DNA from: Desulfurellales bacterium
GTDB taxonomy: Bacteria > Campylobacterota_A > Desulfurellia > Desulfurellales > Hippeaceae
Length of the DNA: 50,659 nt
Direction: 5' to 3'
Assembly (NCBI GenBank): GCA_027035575.1
Contig: JALVUQ010000040.1
Location: 1-50,659 of the forward strand
Of this stretch, positions 8,579 through 17,816 are shown in pieces (position 1 is the stretch's first letter; every line of letters begins with the position of its first letter). Under the pieces are notes generated by a model. It ran no database searches and was not told the origin of the DNA. It saw nothing but the letters and a program-made list of their open reading frames with translations. A program made the position numbers and the translations under genes.

Positions 8579-9397
8579 TTGAACTTCGAGTTAAAATTTG
8601 TTAGTTTATCGAGTGTGAAGAAGGATTTTTTGTTTTGGTTTTCCGTGTTTTTTATCTTGCTTATAGTTTTTTGCGCAATTTTTGCGCCCTATATTGCTCC
8701 ATATAATCCCTACGCCATAAACCCGCACGCAATTTTGCAGCCGCCGAGTGCTCAACATATATTCGGAACGGACAGGATAGGCAGAGATGTTTTTTCGAGG
8801 ATGATTTTTGCCGGTCGTATTTCCATAGAGGTGTCCTTAATTGCTGTTTCTATCTCGATTGCCATAGGCATACTGATAGGAGCCGTTAGCGGTTATTTTT
8901 CCGGTTGGATTGATACGATTCTTATGAGATTTACGGATGTTATGCTCACCTTCCCGGTTTTTTTCCTTATTTTGGCTGTTGTGGTGGTTATAGGTCCAAG
9001 TATAATGAACGTTATGGTCGTTATAGGTTTGACAGGCTGGATGGGTGTTGCAAGGATGGTTAGAGCGGAAGTGCTGAAGATAAGGGAGATGAACTATGTT
9101 CATGCAGCCAAACTGCTGGGCAAAAGCGACTTTTATATTATTCTGCGACATATAGTTCCAAACGCTTTATCGCCGGTCATTGTTTATGCTACTTTGGGTA
9201 TCGGAAGCGCTATTTTGACGGAATCGGGGCTATCGTTTTTGGGGCTTGGTGTTCAACCTCCGACTGCAAGCTGGGGAAGCATACTTTCAGAGGGCAAAGA
9301 CGTTATTGATATAGCTTGGTGGATGAGCTTTTTCCCCGGTATTGTCATATTTTTAAGTGTTGTTTCGTTTACGATAATAGGTGAAAAACTAAAGTAA
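8579..9397 (+). CDS. dppC: Oligopeptide/dipeptide ABC transporter permease, DppC/OppC type
   Basis: This 272-residue inner-membrane permease has an N-terminal OppC_N segment (LIVFCAIFAPYIAPYNPY, then HIFGTDRIGRDVFSRM) followed by a BPD_transp_1 domain with the ABC-docking EAA loop (EMNYVHAAKLLGKSD) and the family signature SGLSFLGLGVQPPTASWG. It would be one of two permeases in a peptide or nickel importer. No DppB, DppA or DppD lies beside it; a matching ATPase is encoded about 12 kb downstream in the same array. The TTG at 8579 has no clear ribosome-binding site. A GTG about 36 bp later could be the real start. Its stop overlaps the rodA start (TAATG). Confidence 0.85.
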   Translation: MNFELKFVSLSSVKKDFLFWFSVFFILLIVFCAIFAPYIAPYNPYAINPHAILQPPSAQHIFGTDRIGRDVFSRMIFAGRISIEVSLIAVSISIAIGILIGAVSGYFSGWIDTILMRFTDVMLTFPVFFLILAVVVVIGPSIMNVMVVIGLTGWMGVARMVRAEVLKIREMNYVHAAKLLGKSDFYIILRHIVPNALSPVIVYATLGIGSAILTESGLSFLGLGVQPPTASWGSILSEGKDVIDIAWWMSFFPGIVIFLSVVSFTIIGEKLK

Positions 9398-10482
9398 TGT
9401 TTCAGATAGACAGGAAAAAACTGAAGTATTTCGATTACCCGCTTTTTTTTAGTGTTCTGTTAATTTCCTTAATGAGTATATTCACAATATACACAATAAG
9501 TAAAGGCAGAATTTTTGCTTTAAGGCAGCTCTTTTGGGTATTGTCGGGTGTTGCTTTGTCCATAGTTGTAGCCAACATAGATATCAGGAAAATAAAATCA
9601 TTTGCCAAGCCGTTTTATCTGTTCTCACTGCTGCTTTTAATTTTGGTATTTTTAAACGGCGTTTTGAGCCACGGCGCAAGAAGATGGATAAGCATAGCCT
9701 TTTTTCATATACAACCGTCTGAATTTGTTAAGGTTTCCATAATACTTATTCTTGCGCACTATTTTGATGAAAATCCCAAGTATGAAGCGTACGATTTTAA
9801 GGAGCTTTTCATACCGTTTCTTTTGATAGCTTTTCCGACGGGGCTTATTTTGATTCAACCAGACCTTGGTACGTCTGTTATAATTTTGGCTATATCCTTT
9901 AGTATCCTTTTACTTGCGGGTATCAAGAGGTCTTTGTTGATGAAAATGGCAATTCTCGGTATTGTTTTTTTACCTTTTGCCTGGTCAAGCCTCAAACCTT
10001 ATCAAAAGGACAGGATTATGGCTTTTATAAACCCGTATGCGGCTCCGGCCACATACGGTTATCATATAATTCAATCTGAGATTGCCATAGGTTCGGGCGG
10101 GCTTTTAGGCAAAGGTGTTAAGGGCGCAACGCAAACGGCTTTAAATTTTTTACCTGAGAGTCATACCGATTTTATATTTTCCGTTTTCAGCGAACAAAGA
10201 GGATTTGTTGGCGACCTTATTTTGATTTTTCTCTATTTATTTATTATATTAAGAGCGATACAGATAGCTAAAAATACAAAAAGCAATTTTGAAAGGTTTG
10301 TTGCAATCGGTATCATTGCAATGATTTGGGTTTCTTTTGTGTTTAACGTAGGAATGACAATGGGGCTTCTTCCCGTTGTCGGAATCCCCCTTGTTTTTTT
10401 TAGTTACGGGGGCAGTGCAATGATTATAAATTTTTTCTGTTTGGGTTTGTTGTTGAGTATTAAGTTGAGGAATAGCCTATGA
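9397..10482 (+). CDS. rodA: Rod-shape-determining peptidoglycan glycosyltransferase RodA
   Basis: This 361-residue SEDS-family protein has about ten membrane segments. RodA/FtsW landmarks are visible: GARRWISIAFFHIQPSEFVK, LIQPDLGTSVII, the extracellular ESHTDFIFSVFSEQRGF loop and the C-terminal VGIPLVFFSYGGSAM. SEDS proteins polymerise lipid II; RodA does so during sidewall elongation with a class B PBP and MreBCD. The length and short N-terminus favour RodA over FtsW. It is coupled to the upstream permease by TAATG and to the RNase gene by ATGA. Confidence 0.93.
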   Translation: MFQIDRKKLKYFDYPLFFSVLLISLMSIFTIYTISKGRIFALRQLFWVLSGVALSIVVANIDIRKIKSFAKPFYLFSLLLLILVFLNGVLSHGARRWISIAFFHIQPSEFVKVSIILILAHYFDENPKYEAYDFKELFIPFLLIAFPTGLILIQPDLGTSVIILAISFSILLLAGIKRSLLMKMAILGIVFLPFAWSSLKPYQKDRIMAFINPYAAPATYGYHIIQSEIAIGSGGLLGKGVKGATQTALNFLPESHTDFIFSVFSEQRGFVGDLILIFLYLFIILRAIQIAKNTKSNFERFVAIGIIAMIWVSFVFNVGMTMGLLPVVGIPLVFFSYGGSAMIINFFCLGLLLSIKLRNSL

Positions 10483-11855
10483 CAAGATTGCTGATATCTT
10501 CCGACCCGTTTTTGACCAAAGTTGCCAAAGTGGAAAACGGTAAGTTGAGTGTTTTTAGCGTTAGAAGAAAAAGCGACTCTATTCTTGTCGGAAATATATA
10601 CAAAGGTGTTGTGCTGAACATTTCAAGGAGTTTAAATGCCGCTTTTGTGGATATTGGGATTGGCAAAAATGCTTTTTTGAGCCTTGAGAAACAGGAAAAC
10701 GGAAAGAGAATAGCTGAAAACGACGAGATTCTTGTTCAGGTGTTTAAACCGATAATTTCAACAAAAGGACCGAAGGTTACAACCAATATAACCCTGCCTG
10801 GTAATTATATTGTTCTTTTGAGGGGAAACGGTTTTATCGGTATTTCAAAGCAGATTAAAGATGCAGACAAAGCAGATAAATTAAGAAAATTTTTAAAGAG
10901 ATTTTCGACAGACAAGATAGGATTTATAGCAAGAACGGCATCGCAGTATGCAGATTTAAACGAGTTAGAGAATGATTTAAAGTATTTACTGGAACTTAAC
11001 GAGGAAATAACAAAAAAAGCAAAAAACACCAAAGCACCCGCATTGATAATGGAAGAGCCCTCGCTTCCCATTTGGGTTATCAGGGAGTATTGCGACAAAG
11101 AGACCGGTAGTGTTATACTCGATAATGAATACGCTTATATAAACACAAAAAAACACCTCTCTAAAATAGGCTCTCCGTGTGCGGAGAAATTATCTTTGTA
11201 TAAACATAAAGAACCTATTTTTAAATTTTTCGGCATAGATGAGGATGTAAAATCTCTTGAGTCCAATACCGTTGTGCTTAAAAAAGGAGAATACATTACA
11301 ATTGAAAAAACAGAGGCTCTTTTTGCCATAGACGTAAATTCCGGCAAGTATAACTACAACAGCGATGTTGAGGACGCTATCTTTGAGATAAACAAAGAGG
11401 CTGCGTATGAGATTTTCAATCAAATAACCTTGAGGGATATGGGCGGATTGATAGTTATAGATTTTATTGATATGGAAAACGAGGACAATAAGCACAAGCT
11501 TGAAGAAATACTTGAAAATCTGGCTGCAAAAAATAAAAGGGAGACGCACGTCGGCAAGTTGAGTCAGTTCGGACTTGTCGAAATTTCAAGAAGAAAAAAT
11601 GATAACGATATTTTTGATAAAATGTTTGATAAATGCGAAAGCTGTTTAAATACGGGGCTTGTTAAGAGCGTTCCGCTTTTATGCTCGGAAATATATGAGA
11701 AGGTTAGATATGAAAAAGGCAGATTTAAGTTAATTGCAACGGCAAACGTTGTTGAATATATGAAAGACAGGATAGGTGATTTTGATAATAAACTGCACTA
11801 TGAGATAAAAAGCGGGTGTAATGCGGAAGATTATAATTTAGAGGTGATTAAATGA
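10479..11855 (+). CDS. rng: Ribonuclease E/G family endoribonuclease (RNase G)
   Basis: This 458-residue protein has an N-terminal S1 domain split around GNIYKGVVLNISRSLNAAFV, followed by the RNase H-like catalytic region. The catalytic metal ligands are in FAIDVNSGKY and GGLIVIDFIDM, and the zinc-link cysteines in CESCLNTG match RNase E/G. The protein ends soon after, without the long RNase E degradosome scaffold, so RNase G-like is the better name. It would process rRNA and mRNA 5' ends. Linkage to rodA recalls the mre/rod-cafA arrangement of many bacteria. The start overlaps rodA by 4 bp. Confidence 0.9.
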   Translation: MTRLLISSDPFLTKVAKVENGKLSVFSVRRKSDSILVGNIYKGVVLNISRSLNAAFVDIGIGKNAFLSLEKQENGKRIAENDEILVQVFKPIISTKGPKVTTNITLPGNYIVLLRGNGFIGISKQIKDADKADKLRKFLKRFSTDKIGFIARTASQYADLNELENDLKYLLELNEEITKKAKNTKAPALIMEEPSLPIWVIREYCDKETGSVILDNEYAYINTKKHLSKIGSPCAEKLSLYKHKEPIFKFFGIDEDVKSLESNTVVLKKGEYITIEKTEALFAIDVNSGKYNYNSDVEDAIFEINKEAAYEIFNQITLRDMGGLIVIDFIDMENEDNKHKLEEILENLAAKNKRETHVGKLSQFGLVEISRRKNDNDIFDKMFDKCESCLNTGLVKSVPLLCSEIYEKVRYEKGRFKLIATANVVEYMKDRIGDFDNKLHYEIKSGCNAEDYNLEVIK

Positions 11856-13144
11856 TTGAGAGATACACAAGACAGAAAATGGGAGCAATCTGGACAAAAG
11901 AGTCTAAATTTAAAAGATGGCTCGATGTTGAGATAGCTGTTGTTAAGGCTTGGGAGGCAGTCGGAAAAATCCCTTCCGGTACTGCTGAAAAAGTAGAACA
12001 AAGAGCTGCCTTTGAAATAGATAGAATCGAGGAGATAGAAAAAACGACCAGACACGATGTTGTGGCTTTTTTGGAAAACGTTAAAGAGCATCTCGAAGAT
12101 GAAGGGGATTATCTGCATTTCGGGATTACCTCTTCAGACACAATAGACACGGCTATGGCTATAACTTTAAGAGATTCGGCTGATATTATTATAGACGACA
12201 TTAAAGAGATTCTTTCAACAATAAAGAAAAGAGCGTTTGAGTTTAAAGATACGCTTATGATAGGGCGCTCCCACGGCATACACGGTGAGCCGATAAGTTT
12301 CGGTTTTGTTTTTGCATTGTGGTATGAGGAGATGAAAAGAAACCTAAAAAGGATGGAAGATGCCAAAGAGGTTGTCTCATACGGGAAAATTTCCGGCTCT
12401 ATGGGCACATTTGCAAATGTTGAGCCGAGGGTTGAAGAGACAGCCTGCAAACTGTTGGGTTTGAAAAACGCAAAAATCTCAAACCAGATTATCCAAAGGG
12501 ACAGATATGCGCAATATATGGCAACACTCGCAGTAATAGCCTCAAGCATTGAAAAGATTTCAACGCAGATAAGGCACTATCAAAGAACGGAGGTTAGAGA
12601 AGCCGAGGAGTTCTTCCATAAAGGACAAAAGGGCTCGTCTTCTATGCCGCACAAGAGAAACCCGGTGCTGAGTGAAAATCTGTGCGGATTGGCTAGACTT
12701 GTAAGGGGCAATGCTATGGTAGCTTTTGAAAATGTAGCGCTGTGGCACGAAAGGGATATTTCACACTCCTCAAACGAGAGGATAATACTGCCTGATTCCA
12801 ATATAGCAATAGATTTTATGCTCTTCAGGCTTAACGAAGTCTTAAAAAATCTCACTGTTTATAAAGAGAATATGTTGCAAAACCTGAATATGACAAGGGG
12901 CGTAATTTATTCACAGCGATTGATGCTTGCACTTGTTGCAAAAGGAGCCGACAAAATAGAAGCGTATGAGCGCGTTCAGAAGTATGCTATGGATTCCTGG
13001 GAAAATAAAAAGGACTTCAAATCTTTAATACTGAATGATAAATTTGTATCTGAATTTTTAACAAAAAAAGAGATTGAGGAGTGCTTCGACCCGAAATACT
13101 ATATTAGAAAAATGGATGTTATATTTAACAGAGTTTTTGACTAA
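11852..13144 (+). CDS. purB: Adenylosuccinate lyase
   Basis: This 430-residue protein belongs to the fumarase/aspartase superfamily. PurB landmarks are the N-terminal MIERYTRQKMGAIWTKESKF, TSSDTIDTAM, the histidine segment MIGRSHGIHGEPISFG and the mobile signature loop GSSSMPHKRNPVLSENL near residue 260. It catalyses two fumarate eliminations in purine synthesis (SAICAR to AICAR and adenylosuccinate to AMP). The length matches the short PurB class. It overlaps the upstream RNase gene by 4 bp (ATGA). Confidence 0.96.
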   Translation: MIERYTRQKMGAIWTKESKFKRWLDVEIAVVKAWEAVGKIPSGTAEKVEQRAAFEIDRIEEIEKTTRHDVVAFLENVKEHLEDEGDYLHFGITSSDTIDTAMAITLRDSADIIIDDIKEILSTIKKRAFEFKDTLMIGRSHGIHGEPISFGFVFALWYEEMKRNLKRMEDAKEVVSYGKISGSMGTFANVEPRVEETACKLLGLKNAKISNQIIQRDRYAQYMATLAVIASSIEKISTQIRHYQRTEVREAEEFFHKGQKGSSSMPHKRNPVLSENLCGLARLVRGNAMVAFENVALWHERDISHSSNERIILPDSNIAIDFMLFRLNEVLKNLTVYKENMLQNLNMTRGVIYSQRLMLALVAKGADKIEAYERVQKYAMDSWENKKDFKSLILNDKFVSEFLTKKEIEECFDPKYYIRKMDVIFNRVFD

Positions 13145-13188
13145 CAACCGCATTTATAGTAAGATTTTTTAAATTAGGAGTGGCGCTT

Positions 13189-14214
13189 GTGGAGCTGTTG
13201 GATAGATTGGAAGAGTCCATAATTATAACCGACAAAAGCGGTGTGGTGAAGTATTCAAACAACTCTGCCCGTTCGCTGCTTGATATCGAAAGAAAAAATA
13301 AAATAACAACCGTTTTCAAGCCGGATGACAGGGAGATATTTTTTGTAAATTTAATGAGAATTGTGGAAAAGTACGGAAAATATCACAACTTCATCAGGCT
13401 TGTTTCAAAACAAGACAGTCTTATCTTTTGTTGGTTAAACGCTTTTACATATAATGACGATATTGTTTTTGAGATTTTTGACCTGTCCAAGGCAAGTTCC
13501 AACAATCCTAATATCAATGACGATAACTATGTTAGGCTGTTAAAATATATGTCGGAAGGCGTTGCCCACTCAATAAGAAATCCGATTATGTCGGCGGGCG
13601 GGATGCTTAACAGGTTAAAAAGCAAACTTCCCAAAGAGACGTCTGACAGCATTCTTTCTTACATAGAAATTGTAGAAAAGAGCCTGTATAAAATTATGCA
13701 TATCATTGCAAACATAGAAGTCATAAGCAACTCGTTACCGGCTTCTTTGAAAAAGATAGATTTGAGCGAAGTTGTCAGAAATGTGGCTGAAAAATATAAA
13801 AAATTCGACAATATTACTATCAATATTAAGGCTCAAGAGAGCGTTGAGATTTATGCGGACGATTCCCATATTGCTTTCGTTATCGAAGAAATTGTGAAAA
13901 ATTCATACGATGCGTCGGGTGGAGAGGCGGTTGTTGTTGACATAGAAATTAAAAAAGAACAAGAAAAAGCTGTTGTGGTTATATCGGATAACGGTCCGGG
14001 AATTGAGGATGAGAACATTCCTTTGGTTATGATTCCGTTTTACTCCACAAAGCCGAGCAATATGGGGGTGGGCTTGTCTTTATCGAAATTTATAGTTGAA
14101 GGTTATGGCGGCAGTATTGAAATAGATTCAAAAAAGGGTGAAGGAACAACTTTAATCGTGACGCTGCCGGTTGAAAAGAGAAATATTTTAAGAAGAGAAG
14201 TGGTAGATGTCTAA
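13189..14214 (+). CDS. Soluble PAS-domain sensor histidine kinase, NtrB-like
   Basis: This protein of about 341 residues has no membrane segment. An N-terminal PAS-like domain (about 1-100, LLDRLEESIIITDKSGVVKY) precedes a HisKA segment with GVAHSIRNPIMSAGGML (His127 from this start) and a complete HATPase (EIVKNSYDAS, VVISDNGPGIED, GVGLSLSKFIVEGYGG). The residue after the phosphorylatable His is Ser, where most HisKA kinases have Glu or Asp. I chose the GTG at 13189 over 13180 because AGGAG at 13176-13180 is then correctly spaced. It overlaps the Cache-HAMP sensor gene by 8 bp and sits in front of cheA, so it may take input from that sensor. No dedicated response regulator is adjacent. Confidence 0.85.
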   Translation: MELLDRLEESIIITDKSGVVKYSNNSARSLLDIERKNKITTVFKPDDREIFFVNLMRIVEKYGKYHNFIRLVSKQDSLIFCWLNAFTYNDDIVFEIFDLSKASSNNPNINDDNYVRLLKYMSEGVAHSIRNPIMSAGGMLNRLKSKLPKETSDSILSYIEIVEKSLYKIMHIIANIEVISNSLPASLKKIDLSEVVRNVAEKYKKFDNITINIKAQESVEIYADDSHIAFVIEEIVKNSYDASGGEAVVVDIEIKKEQEKAVVVISDNGPGIEDENIPLVMIPFYSTKPSNMGVGLSLSKFIVEGYGGSIEIDSKKGEGTTLIVTLPVEKRNILRREVVDV

Positions 14215-15418
14215 GATAAATAAACTATCGAAAAAGATTATAATATACACGACGTCACTTATTCTTTTAGTAACACTGATTTTTACCGTGGTTTCTATGT
14301 CGGCTTTGATGATGTTTAAGAAATATACAATAAACAAAACCGAAAATACGTTTAAAGATAACGCCAACAGAAACTTGGAAAGAGAGGTTGTATTTTACGC
14401 CAAGATTTTAAAGAAAGCTATGGATTCGAGAAGTAAGACGGTTTTTATGTTCGGTAAGATGCTTGATAAGGAGATAGAGGCTTATAAAAATTGCAAAAAT
14501 AAGAACTTTCTTACGGATATTTATGAGGAGATGAATCAATCCTTTGACATAAGGGATATTGAGATATTGAACTCAAATTTTAAGGTTTTGTGTAAATTCC
14601 CCGAATACATAGACACATCCTCCATACCGAGCCTGTTAAAAGAAACGGTTAAACCGACGGATAGATTTATATCAAGGATAAGATATATTGACTTTCATAA
14701 AAATAGCGATAACAGCGTGTCCTATTCTTATGTCTATTTGACCAAAGCCAACGATAAAAGCCCCATATTTGTGGTTTTTGATTTTAACCCTTACAGTATG
14801 TATTCTTTGATAAAAACGGCGCAGCTCTACCCGTATTCTCAAAAATATCTGTGGGTTATAAATAGAAAAGGAGTGTTGATATACGACCCTCCGACAAAAA
14901 ATCACCCCTTGATTACACTGTTGGATAATGTAAACTTGACAAATCCGAAAAACGGTTTGGCATTAAGCGAGATTGTCAAAAATAAAATATTAAAGGGCGG
15001 TACGGGCGTATCGAGATATATTTTTAGAAATGTTGACAAATTCGTGGGATACACTTATATTAAAGAATTGGGATGGGGGCTTGGTTTGACGCTTCCTACC
15101 GAGGAGTTTTACGCCCCCATTATCAATTTGAGCAGGGATATTGATGTTAAGACCATACACACACTGTCAGTATTGAGCATAGTCAATGCCATAATTATAT
15201 TGATTGGTGTGACGGTTGCTATGTTTGTCTCTAAGAAGATTACAAGCCCCATCAACAGGACGATAGAGGCAATAGATGCCCTGATTAAAGAGGGTAAGTT
15301 GAAAAAGCTTTCAATAGAAGGGGATGATGAGTTGCAGGATCTGGCTTTGTCTGTAAACAAACTGATGGATTTTTTTGATAAAGTATGCGCTAATTCGGAT
15401 AAAACAAAGGGGGTCTAA
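14207..15418 (+). CDS. Membrane Cache-HAMP sensor protein without output domain
   Basis: This 403-residue protein has a TM helix at about 10-35 and a large periplasmic region at about 40-315, with double-Cache character (YLWVINRKGVLIYDPP, FVGYTYIKELGWGLGLTLP). A second TM at about 320-345 is followed by a HAMP domain (KKITSPINRTIEAIDALIKE, then DELQDLALSVNKLMDFF), where the protein ends. Normally such a module is followed by a kinase, MCP or GGDEF domain; none is present. The gene lies between a soluble PAS kinase (8-bp overlap) and cheA (start codon directly after this stop). It could pass ligand signals to either kinase. The ligand is unknown; small carboxylates or amino acids are common for dCache domains. 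Confidence 0.8.
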   Translation: MSKINKLSKKIIIYTTSLILLVTLIFTVVSMSALMMFKKYTINKTENTFKDNANRNLEREVVFYAKILKKAMDSRSKTVFMFGKMLDKEIEAYKNCKNKNFLTDIYEEMNQSFDIRDIEILNSNFKVLCKFPEYIDTSSIPSLLKETVKPTDRFISRIRYIDFHKNSDNSVSYSYVYLTKANDKSPIFVVFDFNPYSMYSLIKTAQLYPYSQKYLWVINRKGVLIYDPPTKNHPLITLLDNVNLTNPKNGLALSEIVKNKILKGGTGVSRYIFRNVDKFVGYTYIKELGWGLGLTLPTEEFYAPIINLSRDIDVKTIHTLSVLSIVNAIIILIGVTVAMFVSKKITSPINRTIEAIDALIKEGKLKKLSIEGDDELQDLALSVNKLMDFFDKVCANSDKTKGV

Positions 15419-17803
15419 ATGGCTGATAATATGGAAGAGATGGAAGAGATAGTTCAGGATTTTTTACTTGAAGCAGAGGAGCTTTTGGAGGAGCTTGATG
15501 AAGATTTGGTAAAGCTTGAAAGCTCCGGTGACGATACCGACCTTTTGAATAAGATATTCAGAGCCTTTCACACAATTAAGGGTTCATCGAGTTTTTTGGG
15601 CTTTGAGACCCTGACACACCTGACTCACAGACTTGAAGATGTTTTGAATAAGTTAAGAAAATTTGAGCTTTCTTTAAGCAGCGAACTGATGGATGCCATA
15701 TTAGCCGGCGTTGACAAGGCAAAAGAGATTATAGAGGTAATTAAGGAAAAGGGTGACCCTGAGGCTATAGATGTGGAAGAGAACATACAGGCTTTAAGCA
15801 AGTTTTTGGAAGAACCTCAAGAGCCTCAAGAGGAGATTTCAGAAGAAGAGCTTTTAAAGGAGCAGGAAGAGGAGATAAAAGAAGAGGAACTTTTGGAGAA
15901 CGTAGAAGCCGAACAAGAGGCTGAAGAGCCGAAGGAAGAAAAATCCGAAAACAAAGCAAAAAAAAGCGATGATGAAATAGAGGCTGAAATACAGAGGCTT
16001 CTTGCGCAAAGAATGGAAGAAGACAGAAAGAAACGACAGCAAAAAAAACAACAGGAAGAACAAAAGCAAAAAGAAACTCAAAAGGAAGAAGATAAACAGG
16101 TTCAAGCTCAACAACAACCCACTCAAGAAACCAAACCACAGGCTCAAAAACAGCAAACAAAAGCAAAATCCAAGTCCAAGCCGGTTATAGAGCAGACAAT
16201 CAGGGTTGATGTTACAAGATTGGATGATTTGATGAATCTTGTGGGTGAGCTTGTTTTGGGCAAAAACAGATTGGTAAGCGTTGCACAAAAAGCCGAGGAG
16301 AAGTTTGAGGGTGACGATATAGTCGAGGAGTTATCAGGTGTTGCATCCCAGATAACACTTGTAACTACCGATTTGCAGATGGGAGTTATGAAAACGAGAA
16401 TGGTGCAGGTCGGTAAGGTGTTTAATAAGTTCCCAAGGGTTGTACGTGATATATCCAAAGAATTGAATAAAGAGGTTGAGCTAATTATAGAGGGTGCGGA
16501 AACCGAGCTTGACAAGAGTGTCGTTGAGGAGATTAACGACCCGCTTGTTCATATAATTAGAAACGCCATTGACCACGGAATAGAGCCGAAAGAAAAAAGG
16601 CTGGCTGCCGGAAAACCGCCGAAGGGCAAGATAGTTCTTTCTGCTTTTCACGAAGGTAATTACATAATAATAAAAACAACGGACGACGGCGGAGGAATGG
16701 ACCCTGAAGTCTTAAAGAGCAAGGCTTTGGAAAAAGGTCTCATAACGGAAACCGAAGCAAGGCAGATGACAAAGGAAGAGGCATTTGGGCTTATATTCAA
16801 ACCCGGTTTCTCGACCGCTCAAAAGGTCAGCAATATTTCAGGGCGCGGTGTCGGAATGGATGTTGTTAAAACAAACATAGAAAAGCTCAACGGAACGATT
16901 GAGGTTCAATCGGAAATCAATAAAGGAACTACAATAATGCTTAAGATTCCTTTAACACTCGCTATTATTCAAGCTTTATTGGTAAAGGTTACAAAGGAAT
17001 TCTTTGCCATTCCTCTTGTCAGTGTTGTTGAAACTGTAAGAATCAGCAAAGATGATATAAAAAAAGTGGAAAACAGGGATGTCTTGAGATTAAGAGACAG
17101 CATCATTCCTCTTGTTTATCTCGGCGACGCTCTCGGAATAGGAAAAAACAAAAAGACGATAGATTCAAAAGAGATATATGTGGTCGTTGTTGCCGTTGCC
17201 GAGAAGAAGATAGGTCTGGTTGTTGATAAATTGATTGGCAGGGAGGAGATTGTCATAAAATCCCTCGGTCATTATCTAACCAATATCAAATCAATCTCAG
17301 GTGCCACAATAATGGGAGACGGTTCGGTTACGCTTATTCTCGACATTCCTTCCATTGTAGGTGAGGCTGCAAACGTGGAAACAAATATAGAAGACCACTT
17401 TGCCGATAAAGCTATTGAGATGAAGAGCAAGCCGTCCTGCTTGATAGTGTCGGCTGAAGATGAGATAAAACACTCCATTGGTCAATATATGAAAGAAGCG
17501 GATTTTGAGATATATGAAGCTTCAAACGATAAAGAGGGTCTTGATATTGCATCCGAAAACATAGTAGATGTCATATTTATAGATTTGGACATACCGATAA
17601 ACGACGGTTATAACTTTACGAGACTGATTAGGACATTTCCGTCTTATAAGGATGTTTTTGTGGTGGGTGTATCAACAGACGGAACATTCGATAAGGAGAA
17701 GGTTAGTGAAGTTTTAATGAATAAGATTATTTTCCACCCGATAACTATAAAGGATATCGATGCGGTGATGGAGATGATTACAAAAAGAATAAAAGTGGCT
17801 TAA
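15419..17803 (+). CDS. cheA: Chemotaxis histidine kinase CheA with C-terminal receiver domain (CheAY)
   Basis: This 794-residue protein has an HPt/P1 domain with the phosphorylated His51 in AFHTIKGSSSFLG. A Glu/Gln/Lys-rich low-complexity linker (about 130-255) replaces a recognisable P2 CheY-binding domain. The P3 dimerisation helices (RLDDLMNLVGELVLGKNRL) start near 265. The P4 ATPase has RNAIDHGIEP, DDGGGMD and GRGVGMDVVK, and P5, the CheW-like domain, is at about 510-650. A receiver domain at about 673-790 has Asp722 as likely phospho-acceptor, but the conserved Lys of the KP motif is His773 (IIFHPIT). CheA-receiver fusions are typical of Campylobacterota. The following gap to cheW is 13 bp to the chosen start. 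Confidence 0.95.
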   Translation: MADNMEEMEEIVQDFLLEAEELLEELDEDLVKLESSGDDTDLLNKIFRAFHTIKGSSSFLGFETLTHLTHRLEDVLNKLRKFELSLSSELMDAILAGVDKAKEIIEVIKEKGDPEAIDVEENIQALSKFLEEPQEPQEEISEEELLKEQEEEIKEEELLENVEAEQEAEEPKEEKSENKAKKSDDEIEAEIQRLLAQRMEEDRKKRQQKKQQEEQKQKETQKEEDKQVQAQQQPTQETKPQAQKQQTKAKSKSKPVIEQTIRVDVTRLDDLMNLVGELVLGKNRLVSVAQKAEEKFEGDDIVEELSGVASQITLVTTDLQMGVMKTRMVQVGKVFNKFPRVVRDISKELNKEVELIIEGAETELDKSVVEEINDPLVHIIRNAIDHGIEPKEKRLAAGKPPKGKIVLSAFHEGNYIIIKTTDDGGGMDPEVLKSKALEKGLITETEARQMTKEEAFGLIFKPGFSTAQKVSNISGRGVGMDVVKTNIEKLNGTIEVQSEINKGTTIMLKIPLTLAIIQALLVKVTKEFFAIPLVSVVETVRISKDDIKKVENRDVLRLRDSIIPLVYLGDALGIGKNKKTIDSKEIYVVVVAVAEKKIGLVVDKLIGREEIVIKSLGHYLTNIKSISGATIMGDGSVTLILDIPSIVGEAANVETNIEDHFADKAIEMKSKPSCLIVSAEDEIKHSIGQYMKEADFEIYEASNDKEGLDIASENIVDVIFIDLDIPINDGYNFTRLIRTFPSYKDVFVVGVSTDGTFDKEKVSEVLMNKIIFHPITIKDIDAVMEMITKRIKVA

Positions 17804-17816
17804 AAGAGGTGTGGTT

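Noticed and set aside
15765-16288. Leu/Phe-rich minus-strand frames over the cheA linker
   Set aside because: They are the reverse reading of Glu/Lys/Gln repeat codons, giving false hydrophobic protein.
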